This document shows, one piece after another, positions 50,524 through 60,128 of a DNA stretch of 64,000 nt. Each line of letters starts with the position of its first letter. Within the stretch, counting starts at the first letter, position 1. Both the position numbers and the translations under genes were made by a program. This stretch comes from Bacillota bacterium (GTDB lineage Bacteria > Bacillota > Clostridia > Oscillospirales > Ruminococcaceae). The stretch is taken from assembly GCA_023421245.1 (NCBI GenBank), contig JAEZTV010000019.1, positions 46,688 through 110,687 of the forward strand, read 5' to 3'. Below the pieces are notes generated by a model that made no database searches, had not been told where the DNA came from, and worked only from the letters and a program-made list of their open reading frames with translations.

Positions 50524-51771
50524 TTAGCTAGCGGGTGTTCTGGCAATGCTTGTGTTATCAACAGTTCGGTCACCGAGGCCCGGTACGGGGTTTAGCTTGC
50601 TTTCTGCACGGTAATCAACATTGTACCGCTGTTGGTGCGCGGCAATTACCGCATGGCTTGCCACAATATTTACATCGTTGTTCACGCGACCTTGATAAAA
50701 AAAGAACTCGTGGTCGGCGGGCAACGTATCAACCGGAACATACTGCTCGCGGTTTGCTGTTAGTGTAACCTGCTGTGCAAGCACCTGACGTACATAATCA
50801 CGGGTATCGTGGAAGTGCAACAGCTTCGGGAACGCGCCGTTTGGAATGACCTGCTGCCAATCCTTCTGCTCATACGTCTTAAGCAGCTCCACCGCATTGT
50901 GCAGATGCGAGATCTCCTGCTGCAGATGCATCTCCCAAATGGATTTTACGTTTGGATCCATCTCATCCTGATAAAACGAGTAATACAGGTAACACTCGGC
51001 ATATTCATGCAGCAGCAGGTTTTCAAGCCATGTTGCTTTGGGGTCGAGCAGAGAACCATACTGGCTGACATGCTGTTCTTCAATCATACCAATCTCCATA
51101 TACAGCTGGCGGCCCAAATCGTTGTAATAGGTGTTACCCAGATTCATGTAGAAGTTCATGGTCTGCTGTTCGCCGGCAGTGATGATGAGCGTGTTAAGCT
51201 TGGTTTGAATATCGGCAGTTGTAAAGTCTACCGGGTTTTTCACCTCTTCAAACGGGTAACGGTGTTCTGCGATGGTGGGGCGCCCGGGTGTGATGTCTAC
51301 ATAGCTTTTCACCAGCTGCTGTGCGGGAATCTGTTCGTCAAGGTCGAGCAGATTTGCGTAGCGGTACAGATGGTCAAAATCCTCAAGCAGTGCAAAATCA
51401 AGGGCTTGCTTAACATACGCGTCCGGTTCGTTTTGCGCCATCCAGGCGGTCAGGTCAACCGCGACATGTTCATAGCCGATGGTTGTCTCCAGCGTGGTTT
51501 CATCAATCGGCTTGAGCCAGTTGATGTGTTTTTGCTGCTGCTGCTCAATGCGCCGAGTAAAGGCAATCGCACGGCGCAGATCGTTGTTTTGGCAGTTGCG
51601 GTGAAACTGGTGCTTAAAGAGCGCGGCCTCCACTTCAATGCCGTTCATCAATATAATGCGAACCTTGGTATAGGGGTCTACCGTCTGCTTGCAATAGGGC
51701 TGCGGATACATTGTGCTCCAGTTCATAATATTATCATTTAGATTGATTGGGGTTTGTTCAAACGGATTCAC
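50524..51771 (-). CDS. Unrecognised ferritin-like (di-iron) protein
   Basis: A 415-residue, mostly helical protein without signal peptide or membrane segment. I do not recognise a named family. Repeated metal-ligand patterns suggest a ferritin-like four-helix bundle: LEDFDHLYRYANL, GMIEEQHVSQYG (ExxH), LLHEYAECYLYYSF and LQQEISHLHNAVELL (ExxH). N- and C-terminal extensions rich in Asn, Gln and Pro flank it. A redox or iron role is inferred only from these motifs. The start is GTG 51771 behind AAAGGAG, in better context than the in-frame ATG at 51816. It is transcribed alone. Confidence 0.75.
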   Translation of the reverse strand: MNPFEQTPINLNDNIMNWSTMYPQPYCKQTVDPYTKVRIILMNGIEVEAALFKHQFHRNCQNNDLRRAIAFTRRIEQQQQKHINWLKPIDETTLETTIGYEHVAVDLTAWMAQNEPDAYVKQALDFALLEDFDHLYRYANLLDLDEQIPAQQLVKSYVDITPGRPTIAEHRYPFEEVKNPVDFTTADIQTKLNTLIITAGEQQTMNFYMNLGNTYYNDLGRQLYMEIGMIEEQHVSQYGSLLDPKATWLENLLLHEYAECYLYYSFYQDEMDPNVKSIWEMHLQQEISHLHNAVELLKTYEQKDWQQVIPNGAFPKLLHFHDTRDYVRQVLAQQVTLTANREQYVPVDTLPADHEFFFYQGRVNNDVNIVASHAVIAAHQQRYNVDYRAESKLNPVPGLGDRTVDNTSIARTPAS

Positions 51772-51853
51772 AAAAACACTCCTTTCGGGAAGGTTATCGT
51801 ATATACTGTTTACCAATTCCTTGGTTTTATTCTTTGAAAATAAGAAGAAGAAA

Positions 51854-51885
51854 GTGCCGTGAGGGGTTTCCTCACGACACCTTTT
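51854..51885. terminator. Terminator downstream of the export operon
   Basis: GTGCCGTGAGG (51854-51864) and CCTCACGACAC (51870-51880) form a hairpin with one mismatch on one strand, with pyrimidine-rich flanks. It ends the leftward permease transcript. Confidence 0.7.
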
Positions 51886-51896
51886 AACATAAGCAC

Positions 51897-53087
51897 TTAT
51901 TCGTGACGCAACGCGTCAATCGGATGCAGCTTGGCCGCCTTTCTTGCAGGGTACATTCCGAAAAAAAGTCCCACAGAGCCGGAGAATAAAACCGAAACAA
52001 GAACGGTCTGCCACGAAAGCACCGGCGCTATCCCCAAAGGGACACACACGGCAGTTGCGCCGAGCGCGCCAAGCAGAACCCCGATGATGCCGCCGAGCAG
52101 AGTGAGGATTGCGCTTTCGGTCAAAAACTGCCCCAGAATGGATCCGGTACGCGCCCCCAGCGATTTGCGGATGCCAATCTCGCGCGTTCGTTCGGTCACG
52201 GCTACCAGCATAATATTCATAACGCCAATACCGCCAACCAGAAGTGAGATTGCCGCGACCGCCGCGACGAACGTTTGAAAAAGATTGATGACCGTATTGA
52301 GGGAATCAACATAGGTATTCATGTTCTCCGCTGTATACACATCACGTCCCACATTATTGTGGCGGCGCGCGAGGATGTTGAGCGCTGCGGCAGATACTCC
52401 CTCAACATACTGGTCATTCTCCGCCAGCAAAAACACGCCGGAAAACGGGGCGCTATCGCCGGTAATCGTCATATAGGTGGTGTAGGGGAGATATACGGTA
52501 GATATACCGCCCTGAAACATATTGCTCTGCGCAACACCGACAATCCTGAGTGTTCCTGTACGCCGAAAGATAGAGGCATCAATGCTAAGCCCTGTAACAT
52601 CGGCATTGCCAAACAGCTTAACCGCCAAGGTCTCGTCAATAATACAGACATTACGCGCTTCTTTATATTCATTTTGCGTGTATAGTCTGCCGCTTGTCAG
52701 CCCAACGCCCGACAGCTCAGGCAGATACTCGTTGCCGCACGCAACAAGCACATCAAAATCCTCATTTCGCCCTTCCACCGTACCCATTGTTTGCAATACC
52801 GGCGTAGCGGTAACCAGAGCGGGGATTGCCTGCTGCATGGCATCAAGATCCTCCAGCGTAATATAGTCGCTGTCCTGTGCGTTTTTAGAGTTCACCGCAA
52901 TCGAAACCGCAGCCTTGCCAATGCGGTTTATCTCACCCATAATCTCGTTTTGCGCCCCTTGGCCGGTCGAGATAATCATAATCACCGATGAAATACCGAT
53001 GATGATGCCGAGCATGGTGAGCAAGGAACGCACCTTGTTTGCAAAGATGCTTTTCAGCGCCATGCGCACATTTTCTAATAACATCAT
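51897..53087 (-). CDS. MacB/FtsX-type ABC transporter permease
   Basis: Membrane subunit of a MacB-like export or mechanotransmission complex, 396 residues. The N-terminal helix region is MALKSIFANKVRSLLTMLGIIIGISSVIMI. The MacB periplasmic-core domain spans about 45-250. Three C-terminal helices follow, including LLVGGIGVMNIMLVAVTERTREIGIRKSLGA, the most conserved part. It ends MYPARKAAKLHPIDALR. The start is ATG 53087 behind AAAGGAG. It lies 9 bases after the HlyD-type adaptor gene. A cognate ATPase, usually encoded between or beside the two, is not present. Confidence 0.93.
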   Translation of the reverse strand: MMLLENVRMALKSIFANKVRSLLTMLGIIIGISSVIMIISTGQGAQNEIMGEINRIGKAAVSIAVNSKNAQDSDYITLEDLDAMQQAIPALVTATPVLQTMGTVEGRNEDFDVLVACGNEYLPELSGVGLTSGRLYTQNEYKEARNVCIIDETLAVKLFGNADVTGLSIDASIFRRTGTLRIVGVAQSNMFQGGISTVYLPYTTYMTITGDSAPFSGVFLLAENDQYVEGVSAAALNILARRHNNVGRDVYTAENMNTYVDSLNTVINLFQTFVAAVAAISLLVGGIGVMNIMLVAVTERTREIGIRKSLGARTGSILGQFLTESAILTLLGGIIGVLLGALGATAVCVPLGIAPVLSWQTVLVSVLFSGSVGLFFGMYPARKAAKLHPIDALRHE

Positions 53088-53096
53088 CGCACTCCT

Positions 53097-54302
53097 TTAC
53101 GACAGGGTGTCGATGGTAACAGGCAGCCCTTCCGCAGGGGTTATGGGCGAGGTATGTACCACGACAGCACCCTCACTCAGGCCGGAAACAATCTCGCTAT
53201 GGGTGTCGGAGCCGATGCCAAGTTCAACATAAGCCTTCTTGATGATGCCGTCTTCCACCACCATGCAGTAGTTGCCGTCGCGATCGGTGCGCAGCACCTC
53301 AAACGGCAGCACAACGACACTGCGTGCGCTGTCAGTAAGGATGGAAAGGTCGGCCTCAATGCCAAGCACGACGTGTTCCGGCAGCGTATCAAACGTAATC
53401 TCGGCCTTGACAACGCGGCTGGTACCCTCAAGCGTTGTGATGGCATCAATACGCGAAACATGTCCCGGATACTGCATGCTGCCGAACCCGATGTTAACTG
53501 TTTGCCCTACTTTAATGCGGTCGAGGTCATATTTTCCGAGTGAAAAACTGATGACGGGGGTTTGCAGCGACTGAATTACCACACAGGGCGTCGCCGAACT
53601 TGTCATGCCGCCCTCGCTCAGGGTAAGCTCGGTTATTACCCCCGATATCCCGGCGGCAATACCGGCTCTGCCCTCTTTGAGATACTTGTTCGCGGAGTTC
53701 ACCGAAATTGCCGCAAGATCCATGCTGTTTTTCAGCTGTGCTATCTTTTCATCACTCATAATCGAAGCGATTGCGCTTTTGCGTTCGCCCTTGTATTCCG
53801 CAAGGTCGGCCTTAAGGTCGGCAATCTCAGCCGCATCGTTCATCTCGTCGAGCGAATCAATCTCATCCTGCGTATTCCGCAGCCGCCGCTGATAGAAGAT
53901 TGCCTTTTCTTCATTTTCTTCGTTGCTGCGCAAAGCGTCCTCGTACGCGAGCTTTGCATTTGCATACTGCAGGGAAGATTGGTTGTATGAGTTTTTCAAA
54001 TCCGCTACATCAAACTCCGCAATCAAATCCCCTTCCTGCACAATATCGCCCTTTTTAACATGCACAGCCTGTACCGTTACCTGTGATGGTGCAAACAACA
54101 ACTCTTCCTCCGAGGCAAGTACCGTCCCCTTTAACGAAACGAACTGTTCAATATCCGATTTTACCGCCGTGACCGCCGTAATATGCAGTGTTTTATCCGT
54201 GAAAAATACATAGTTAATTACAAGTCCCGCAATTAAAACAACTGTAATTGATAAAACAACAATAAGCCTGATTCGCCGTTTCTTTTTTTTGTCCAATGCC
54301 AC
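53097..54302 (-). CDS. HlyD/MacA-type efflux adaptor protein
   Basis: Membrane-fusion-type adaptor of 401 residues that would act with the downstream MacB-like permease. One N-terminal helix (about 11-33) follows a Lys/Arg-rich start. A lipoyl half (LLFAPSQVTVQAVHVKKGDIVQEGDLIAEFD) leads to a long coiled-coil hairpin (about 100-200), a second lipoyl half (AGISGVITELTLSEGG) and beta-barrel and C-terminal domains (VVLPFEVLRTDRDGNYCMVVEDG). The start is GTG 54302 behind AGCGGGGA. The promoter at 54496-54524 serves both genes. The cargo is unknown. Confidence 0.92.
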   Translation of the reverse strand: MALDKKKKRRIRLIVVLSITVVLIAGLVINYVFFTDKTLHITAVTAVKSDIEQFVSLKGTVLASEEELLFAPSQVTVQAVHVKKGDIVQEGDLIAEFDVADLKNSYNQSSLQYANAKLAYEDALRSNEENEEKAIFYQRRLRNTQDEIDSLDEMNDAAEIADLKADLAEYKGERKSAIASIMSDEKIAQLKNSMDLAAISVNSANKYLKEGRAGIAAGISGVITELTLSEGGMTSSATPCVVIQSLQTPVISFSLGKYDLDRIKVGQTVNIGFGSMQYPGHVSRIDAITTLEGTSRVVKAEITFDTLPEHVVLGIEADLSILTDSARSVVVLPFEVLRTDRDGNYCMVVEDGIIKKAYVELGIGSDTHSEIVSGLSEGAVVVHTSPITPAEGLPVTIDTLS

Positions 54303-54495
54303 TTGAGTGGTCCCCGCTTTCGTATGTAATCATTCCCCGAGACACATCGCTGAAAAGCCCGTCCGATACCTTCTGCCTGCGACTGATTACCGTAATGTTT
54401 GCCGAATTTAGTACATGCCTGTGATTTTCCTGCACAACAGCATACCATACCGGTCTGTATAACGAACGATTTTTTCATCTTGCATAAGCAAAATC

Positions 54496-54524
54496 ATTAT
54501 AACTTGTATGGAATATATAATCAA
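54496..54524 (-). promoter_or_regulatory. Promoter of the export operon
   Basis: On the minus strand: TTGATT (54524-54519), 17-base spacer, TATAAT (54501-54496). The leader before the adaptor start would be about 190 bases. Confidence 0.68.
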
Positions 54525-54618
54525 TTTATATGACAAAAATTTATAGTAAGTTAACAGGAATAACATAATCATGCAAAGAATATGAGCGGGTACTAAAGAA
54601 ATATTCAAGGTTTGTATA

Positions 54619-54647
54619 TTGCATTGCTTGTTTCGGAACATTATAAT
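54619..54647 (+). promoter_or_regulatory. Promoter of the DUF1858 gene
   Basis: TTGCAT (54619-54624), 17-base spacer, TATAAT (54642-54647), 64 bases before the GTG start. Confidence 0.7.
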
Positions 54648-54710
54648 GGTAGTATTCTATATGCAATATGTCGCAATATGTCAGAGCAAAGGAAAGGAAG
54701 GGCAAAACAG

Positions 54711-54911
54711 GTGAAGGTAAATAGAGAATCCATCATTGGTGATGTGCTTGACCACCATCCGGAGACGGCGAAGTTTTTCCTTGGCATGGGGATGCACTGC
54801 CTTGGCTGTCCCGCTTCGCGCGGAGAAAGCATCGAACAGGCCTGCATGGTTCATGGCGTGGATTGTGATACGCTCATCGAGGACATCAACGGCATGATCG
54901 GCGAAAACTAG
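54711..54911 (+). CDS. DUF1858 / hybrid-cluster-associated disulfide domain protein
   Basis: A 66-residue protein of the DUF1858 type (named in one model as hybrid-cluster-protein-associated redox disulfide domain). It contains the redox-type CxxC in MHCLGCPASRGESIEQAC (Cys30, Cys33) and a family-typical start SIIGDVLDHHPETAKFFLGMGM. Its function is not established; a thiol or Fe-S-related role is likely. The start is GTG 54711 behind GGAAAGGAAGGG; a longer frame from 54612 lies upstream of the transcription start. No hybrid-cluster protein gene is nearby. Confidence 0.9.
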   Translation: MKVNRESIIGDVLDHHPETAKFFLGMGMHCLGCPASRGESIEQACMVHGVDCDTLIEDINGMIGEN

Positions 54912-55090
54912 ACGCATCATTATACCGCACATGGATGCCTATCTGTGTGTGGCTGCAGCCGGCAGAGCTGTTGTGTGGCTTCCCGTCCGGGGCAGAACCT
55001 GCATCGGACGGTCTAGCCCTGCACAAATAAATACCGGTATATGCCCGCATCAATACGAATTGTCCAGTATATGAAAGGCACATTATTACT

Positions 55091-56368
55091 ATGAATCGTG
55101 GTTTTTCCAAGTTTAAGCTTCGAGCTGCGGATGTTTTGGGAACCGCTGTATTATCCCCCAAATTTATGGCCTTTGCCGGCGTACATACCTGCTTTTTAAT
55201 CTTTACCAACCTGCATGGTGTTTTTATTAATACCCTGCTGCTTCGCGTTACGGGCGACAATACTCTCGCCTTGTGGTATAATATAATTTTCTACTTCGGC
55301 TTTGCGGTATCCATGCCGCTGGGCGCCGTTTTTATGCGAAAGACGTCCCCAAGCACCTCATCGCGCACCGGCATATTCTTATATATTCTAATGTACATAA
55401 CCTTTTTTGCGCTGATGTTTACAGGCACCCTTTCGCAGGGTGTGCCGATACTTGCAATCCTATCGGCGTTTGCTGCCACCGCGTACTGGATAGCCTACAA
55501 CTTAATGCTCATTGAGTTTACGGGTGAAAACAACCGCGATGTCGGCATCGCGCTTATCGGCATGAGTGCAGGGCTGGTTTCACTTATTATGCCTACATTT
55601 TCCGGTCTTGTAATTGCAAGCTTTTCGGGCATGACAGGTTATTATGTGATGTTCGGCCTTTCGCTTATGGTGGCGGTTTTAACCATCTCGTTGAGCGTTT
55701 CCAAAGTGCCGCCCATCCCTTCCAAAACGAAGAAGACCTACTTTAAGCTCGCGCTGCATGATATCAAAACCAAGAAGGTATGGCAGATCTGTATGGCCTG
55801 CGAGTTTATCAAGGGCCTGCGCGAGGGAACGTTTGCTTTTTTTCTTAACGTTTTATTGTTTCAGCTTGTTCAAAACGAGGCGCTTATCGGCCTAAACACC
55901 TTTTTGTCCGCCCTGCTTACCATCCTTGCAAACTGGACGATCAGCCATTTTATGCGTCCGCAAAAACGCGTGAGATGGGTCCTGGCGGCTGCAACCGTTT
56001 TGTTCTTGGCAAGCGGCATGCTGTTTTTACGTCTCGACGCGACCACGATTATTATTATGAGCGTGATTAACGCTTACTTCAATATCATTCTGCTCAACCC
56101 CATTACCGCCATCCTGTTTTCTGTGTTCGCGCACACTAGCGACGGCGCAAAGGCAAAGTATGAGCTACTGGGAATTAAGGATTGCTTTTTGGGGATTGGC
56201 CGCGGTGCCGGAGTTATCCTTGTGCTGCTGTTTCCGCAAACACCGAAGGGCTATCTTGTTGCAATGTGCCTGCTTTCCGCAACGCAGTATCTCACGGTAT
56301 TTCTTGCAAGCCGCGCGACTAGACAGCTTGAACAAGCCGGGCAGCACCAGTTTGCTCCAGCAGAGTGA
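55091..56368 (+). CDS. Major facilitator superfamily transporter
   Basis: Polytopic membrane protein of 425 residues with about 12 hydrophobic helices, starting near residue 30 and arranged as two six-helix halves with a cytoplasmic loop near 215-250 (SKTKKTYFKLALHDIKTKKVWQ). The fold and the pattern of Gly-rich helices fit the MFS. No substrate-specific motif was recognised. The start is ATG 55091, without a strong ribosome site. It is followed directly by trmK, whose possible upstream GTG overlaps this stop, so read-through is likely. Confidence 0.85.
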   Translation: MNRGFSKFKLRAADVLGTAVLSPKFMAFAGVHTCFLIFTNLHGVFINTLLLRVTGDNTLALWYNIIFYFGFAVSMPLGAVFMRKTSPSTSSRTGIFLYILMYITFFALMFTGTLSQGVPILAILSAFAATAYWIAYNLMLIEFTGENNRDVGIALIGMSAGLVSLIMPTFSGLVIASFSGMTGYYVMFGLSLMVAVLTISLSVSKVPPIPSKTKKTYFKLALHDIKTKKVWQICMACEFIKGLREGTFAFFLNVLLFQLVQNEALIGLNTFLSALLTILANWTISHFMRPQKRVRWVLAAATVLFLASGMLFLRLDATTIIIMSVINAYFNIILLNPITAILFSVFAHTSDGAKAKYELLGIKDCFLGIGRGAGVILVLLFPQTPKGYLVAMCLLSATQYLTVFLASRATRQLEQAGQHQFAPAE

Positions 56369-56388
56369 CCGCAAAGGGGGCCGCTTTG

Positions 56389-57099
56389 ATGCAATACCCT
56401 GTTTTGGATAAACGGCTTAGTACCGCAGCGTCATGGGTGCGTGCGGGGTCGGTGCTTGCGGATATCGGCACCGACCACGGATATCTGGTTACAAACCTTG
56501 TAGGAAGGGGAATCTGCCCCTTTGCCTACGCGTGTGATATCGGCGCACTGCCGCTCGGCCGTGCCAAAGAAACGGTTATGCGCTGCGGGCTGAGGGATAA
56601 AATCAGCCTGGTGCTGTCGGATGGCTTACAAGGTTTAAAACCGCATAGCGCACAGGATATTGTGATTGCCGGAATGGGCGGAGAGCTTATCGCGCGTATC
56701 CTTCACGCGGCGCCGTGGGTGCAGGACGAGACAGTTCGCCTGATTTTGCAGCCTATGACACACGCACGGGAACTTCGCCGTTACCTGTACCAAAACGGAT
56801 TCGATATTACCGCGGAGCGTGGCGCATGCGAAGGCAGGCACTGTTATACCGTCCTCTGCGTGCATTACACAGGCAGACGGATTTCGCGGCCCGACGCGCT
56901 TATGATAAGCATTGGCGGGCTTACGGACAGCACGGATGAAGATTCGCAGGAGTATATTCGCAGGCTGCTGCAGAAAGAGCGGCACAGGGTAGAGGGGCTT
57001 GCCTCATCCTCCCGTGCGGATAAGCATATTCAGGTGCGCAGGGCGATGGATTTGATAGAGCAGATCGAGCGGGCGACATCCACACTGCCGAACGCATAA
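56389..57099 (+). CDS. trmK: tRNA (adenine(22)-N(1))-methyltransferase TrmK
   Basis: SAM-dependent enzyme making m1A22 in bacterial tRNAs, 236 residues. Motif I is VLADIGTDHGYLV, followed by ACDIGALPLGRAKETV, LSDGLQGL and the family signature DIVIAGMGGELIARIL. The C-terminal helical part (about 165-236) is the coiled-coil extension expected for TrmK. The start is ATG 56389 behind AAAGGGGG. Nif3-like and trmK genes are neighbours in most Firmicutes, as here (24-base gap). Confidence 0.95.
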   Translation: MQYPVLDKRLSTAASWVRAGSVLADIGTDHGYLVTNLVGRGICPFAYACDIGALPLGRAKETVMRCGLRDKISLVLSDGLQGLKPHSAQDIVIAGMGGELIARILHAAPWVQDETVRLILQPMTHARELRRYLYQNGFDITAERGACEGRHCYTVLCVHYTGRRISRPDALMISIGGLTDSTDEDSQEYIRRLLQKERHRVEGLASSSRADKHIQVRRAMDLIEQIERATSTLPNA

Positions 57100-57122
57100 A
57101 TAACGAGAAAAGGGGGAGGAAA

Positions 57123-58217
57123 ATGGCTTCTGTTGGTGAAATCTACGGTTATCTTGATAGAATAGCACCCTTTAAGTTACAGGAAAAATGGGATAACTCC
57201 GGCTTATTGGCCGGTGATAAGCAGCAACAGGTTGCAAGGTGTTTGCTTGCCCTTGATATTACAAATGATGTGGTCAACGAGGCGGTAACCTCCGGCGCGC
57301 GCCTTGTCATCAGTCATCACCCCGTTATCTTTGACGCGGTAAAATCGGTTACCGCGCAGAGCGAGCCGGTGGTATACCGGCTGATTAAGCATGATATTTC
57401 GGCAATTTGTGCGCACACAAACCTCGATATCGCGCAGGGCGGCGTAAACGATGTATTGGCACAGGCATTGGGCCTGCGCAGGGTAAAGGGGCTTAAGAAC
57501 ATCAACACCGACGAGTATTTTAAGGTGGTGGTGTTTGTTCCTAAAAAAAACGCCGAGGAGGTCAAGCGCGCCATGGCGGCGGCAGGTGCGGGTGCGCAGG
57601 GCAACTACACCGAGTGTTCGTTTGAGGTCACCGGTAAGGGGATGTTTCGCCCGGGTGAGCATGCGCAGCCATTTATCGGCAAGCTTGGCACTGTCAAAGA
57701 GGTGCGCGAGGCCCGCATTGAGATGATCTGCCCCAAAAGCCGTCTTTCCTCCGTGATTGCCACCATGAAAAAGGCGCATCCCTATGAGGAGCCCGCCTAT
57801 GATATCTTCATTAACCATGCCCTCAAGGATAGTGTATCAATGGGCAGAGTCGGGGTGCTTGAACAGGCCATGACCGCCGAGGAGTTCGCTGCATTTGCCG
57901 CCCAGCGCATTCGTGCAAAGGGTGTGCGCTACATCAAGGGCAGTGCGCCCATTAAGACCGTCGCGGTTTGCGGCGGCTCGGGAGGGTCGTATCTTTCCGC
58001 CGCTATTGCGGCGGGTGCCGACGCGTATGTGACGGGTGACGTGAAGCACAATGTGTTTGTTGATGCTAAGAATCAAGATTTTACGCTGGTGGACGCGGGG
58101 CATTTTGCCACCGAGATGCTCGCGGTATCCGCGCTGAAAAACCGTCTGCAAAACCAGTTTTCAGACGTGGAGTTTATCCTCGGCAGATCCTCTGTCGAAC
58201 CGGTCAGTTATATCTAA
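57123..58217 (+). CDS. Nif3-like dinuclear metal centre protein
   Basis: Nif3/YbgI/YqfO family protein of 364 residues, the long form with a central PII-like insertion (about 130-235, VVVFVPKKNAEEVKRAMAAAG and HPYEEPAYDIF). The metal site is formed by LVISHHPVIFD and AICAHTNLDIA at the N-terminal end, and VTGDVKHNVFVDA and LVDAGHFATEM at the C-terminal end. It is sometimes annotated as GTP cyclohydrolase I type 2, but that activity is not established for the family. The start is ATG 57123 behind GGGGGAGG. Confidence 0.95.
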   Translation: MASVGEIYGYLDRIAPFKLQEKWDNSGLLAGDKQQQVARCLLALDITNDVVNEAVTSGARLVISHHPVIFDAVKSVTAQSEPVVYRLIKHDISAICAHTNLDIAQGGVNDVLAQALGLRRVKGLKNINTDEYFKVVVFVPKKNAEEVKRAMAAAGAGAQGNYTECSFEVTGKGMFRPGEHAQPFIGKLGTVKEVREARIEMICPKSRLSSVIATMKKAHPYEEPAYDIFINHALKDSVSMGRVGVLEQAMTAEEFAAFAAQRIRAKGVRYIKGSAPIKTVAVCGGSGGSYLSAAIAAGADAYVTGDVKHNVFVDAKNQDFTLVDAGHFATEMLAVSALKNRLQNQFSDVEFILGRSSVEPVSYI

Positions 58218-58305
58218 AGCGCCGGCTGCGCGGCGATTGCGACAAAACCAATCCGGCGTGCCGTGGTATTCTGCGGTGCGCTGTGTTTTTGAAACGGAGT
58301 AAATT

Positions 58306-60072
58306 ATGGCACTGGATGGAGCAATGCTCTCGCTCATTCGGCGGGAGATTGAACAAAAGGCACTCGATGCGCGGGTGGACAAGATACACAAACCATCAAA
58401 GGATGAGCTGATCATCGGGCTGCGAGGTAAGGGCAGCAGTATGCGGCTGCTCATCTCTGCGGGTGCTGAGGGTGCGCGCATCCACTTTACTAGCAATGCG
58501 CCCGAAAACCCGCAAACCCCGCCGATGTTCTGCATGCTGCTGCGCAAGCGTCTGATAGGCTCCAGACTTTGCGGGGTGCGTCAGCATTCCCTGGACCGCA
58601 TATTGTTTCTTGATTTTGCCGCCACCAACGAGTTGGGTGATGCCGTTACGCTAACGCTGTGTGCCGAGATTATGGGCAGGCACTCAAACATCATCTTCCT
58701 CGGCGAGGAGGGGCGTATCATCGATGCGGTTAAGCGCGTGGGGCTCGAAACCTCCAGCGTGCGGCAGGTTCTGCCCGGCATGACCTATGCGCTGCCGCCG
58801 GCCTCCAATCGTCTTAGCCTTGTGCATGCCTCTCCACAGGAGATTGTACGCGCAGTGACCGACGCGCGTGACGGAGAGCTTGCAAAGGTATTGATGACGG
58901 TGCTTGAGGGGGTATCACCCATTCTTGCGCGCGAGATTGCCTCGTTTGCCACCGGAGGTGCACCGCTGCTTAAGAGTGAGCTTGTGCCGGAGCACTGGGA
59001 GCGGCTGGAGTTTTTTATCAAAAGTGTAGGCGACATGCTGCGCAGCGGAGCGGGAGAACCCACGGTAGTGCTTGATGCAACAGGCAAGCCGATGGATTTT
59101 TCGTTTCTTGCCATCAACCAATATGCGGGTGTGCTGCAAACGGTGCGGTATGATGATTTTTCACAGCTGCTTGATCTGTTTTACAGCGAACGCGGGCGCA
59201 TCGGACGGATGCGGCAGCGTTGCCACGACCTGCTCAAACTGTTGACCAACGCATCGGAACGCACCGCGCGCCGCCTTGCCGTTCAGCGGGAGGAACTTCG
59301 GGCGTCAAAGGGGCGTGAGGAGCTTAGAATAAAGGGCGATCTACTGGGCGCGAACCTCTACCATATGAGCAAGGGCGACGCTGTAATTCGGGTGGAGAAC
59401 TTCTATGAGGAGGCTCTGCCCGAGATTGAGATTACGCTTGACCCTACGCTTACCCCGCAGCAGAATGTACAGCGCTACTATCAGGAGTACCGCAAGGCAG
59501 CCACTGCCGAGGATAAGCTCAAAGCGCAGATCGCGGCGGGGGAACAGGAGCTTGCGTATCTGGAATCGGTGCTTGATATCATCTCCCGCACCTCGGGGGA
59601 ACAGGAGCTTACGGAGATTCGTGAGGAGCTTTCCGCGCAAGGGTATCTGCGCCGCCGTGGTAAGGATAAAAATCTAAAGCTCAAAGCACAGAGGCCGCTG
59701 CGGTATCGTTCCGACGACGGGTTTTTAATCTTGGTCGGGCGCAACAATACTTCAAACGACCGCCTTACCCTTCGGGATGCAAAGAAGCAGGATATCTGGA
59801 TGCATACCCATGTCATTCCCGGTTCGCATACGGTACTGGTCACCGACGGCAAGACGCCCAGCGCGGCCGCCATGGAGCAGACTGCAATGATTGCCGCTTA
59901 CCACAGCAAGGCAAGGGAAGGCGCGCAGGTGCCGGTGGATTATACCGAGATTAAGAACGTCAAAAAACCGCAGGGCGCAAAGCCCGGCTTTGTGGTGTAT
60001 GAGCCGTACAAAACCATCTTTGTAACCCCTTCGGCAGAAAAGGTTGCAGCACTGGAGGAAAAGCAGGTATAG
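58306..60072 (+). CDS. rqcH: Rqc2 homolog RqcH (NFACT/FbpA family)
   Basis: Ribosome-associated quality-control factor that binds stalled 50S subunits with peptidyl-tRNA and adds C-terminal alanine tails, marking the peptide for degradation. The 588 residues carry the NFACT-N domain (DGAMLSLIRREIEQKALDARVDKIHKPSKDELII), a coiled-coil middle (about 345-430) and the NFACT-R domain (FLILVGRNNTSNDRLTLRDAKKQDIWMHTHVIPGSHTVL). It is also annotated as fibronectin-binding protein A, a secondary label. The start is ATG 58306. The second factor YlmH is at 22014. Confidence 0.95.
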   Translation: MALDGAMLSLIRREIEQKALDARVDKIHKPSKDELIIGLRGKGSSMRLLISAGAEGARIHFTSNAPENPQTPPMFCMLLRKRLIGSRLCGVRQHSLDRILFLDFAATNELGDAVTLTLCAEIMGRHSNIIFLGEEGRIIDAVKRVGLETSSVRQVLPGMTYALPPASNRLSLVHASPQEIVRAVTDARDGELAKVLMTVLEGVSPILAREIASFATGGAPLLKSELVPEHWERLEFFIKSVGDMLRSGAGEPTVVLDATGKPMDFSFLAINQYAGVLQTVRYDDFSQLLDLFYSERGRIGRMRQRCHDLLKLLTNASERTARRLAVQREELRASKGREELRIKGDLLGANLYHMSKGDAVIRVENFYEEALPEIEITLDPTLTPQQNVQRYYQEYRKAATAEDKLKAQIAAGEQELAYLESVLDIISRTSGEQELTEIREELSAQGYLRRRGKDKNLKLKAQRPLRYRSDDGFLILVGRNNTSNDRLTLRDAKKQDIWMHTHVIPGSHTVLVTDGKTPSAAAMEQTAMIAAYHSKAREGAQVPVDYTEIKNVKKPQGAKPGFVVYEPYKTIFVTPSAEKVAALEEKQV

Positions 60073-60128
60073 GGATAAAAACGCTATACAAAACCGAATC
60101 TCACATTGTATTAGCGGTGCTCGGCATA

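Noticed and set aside
54214..54478. Minus-strand frames upstream of the adaptor gene
   Set aside because: They overlap the adaptor start in other frames, have no ribosome sites and no recognisable features.
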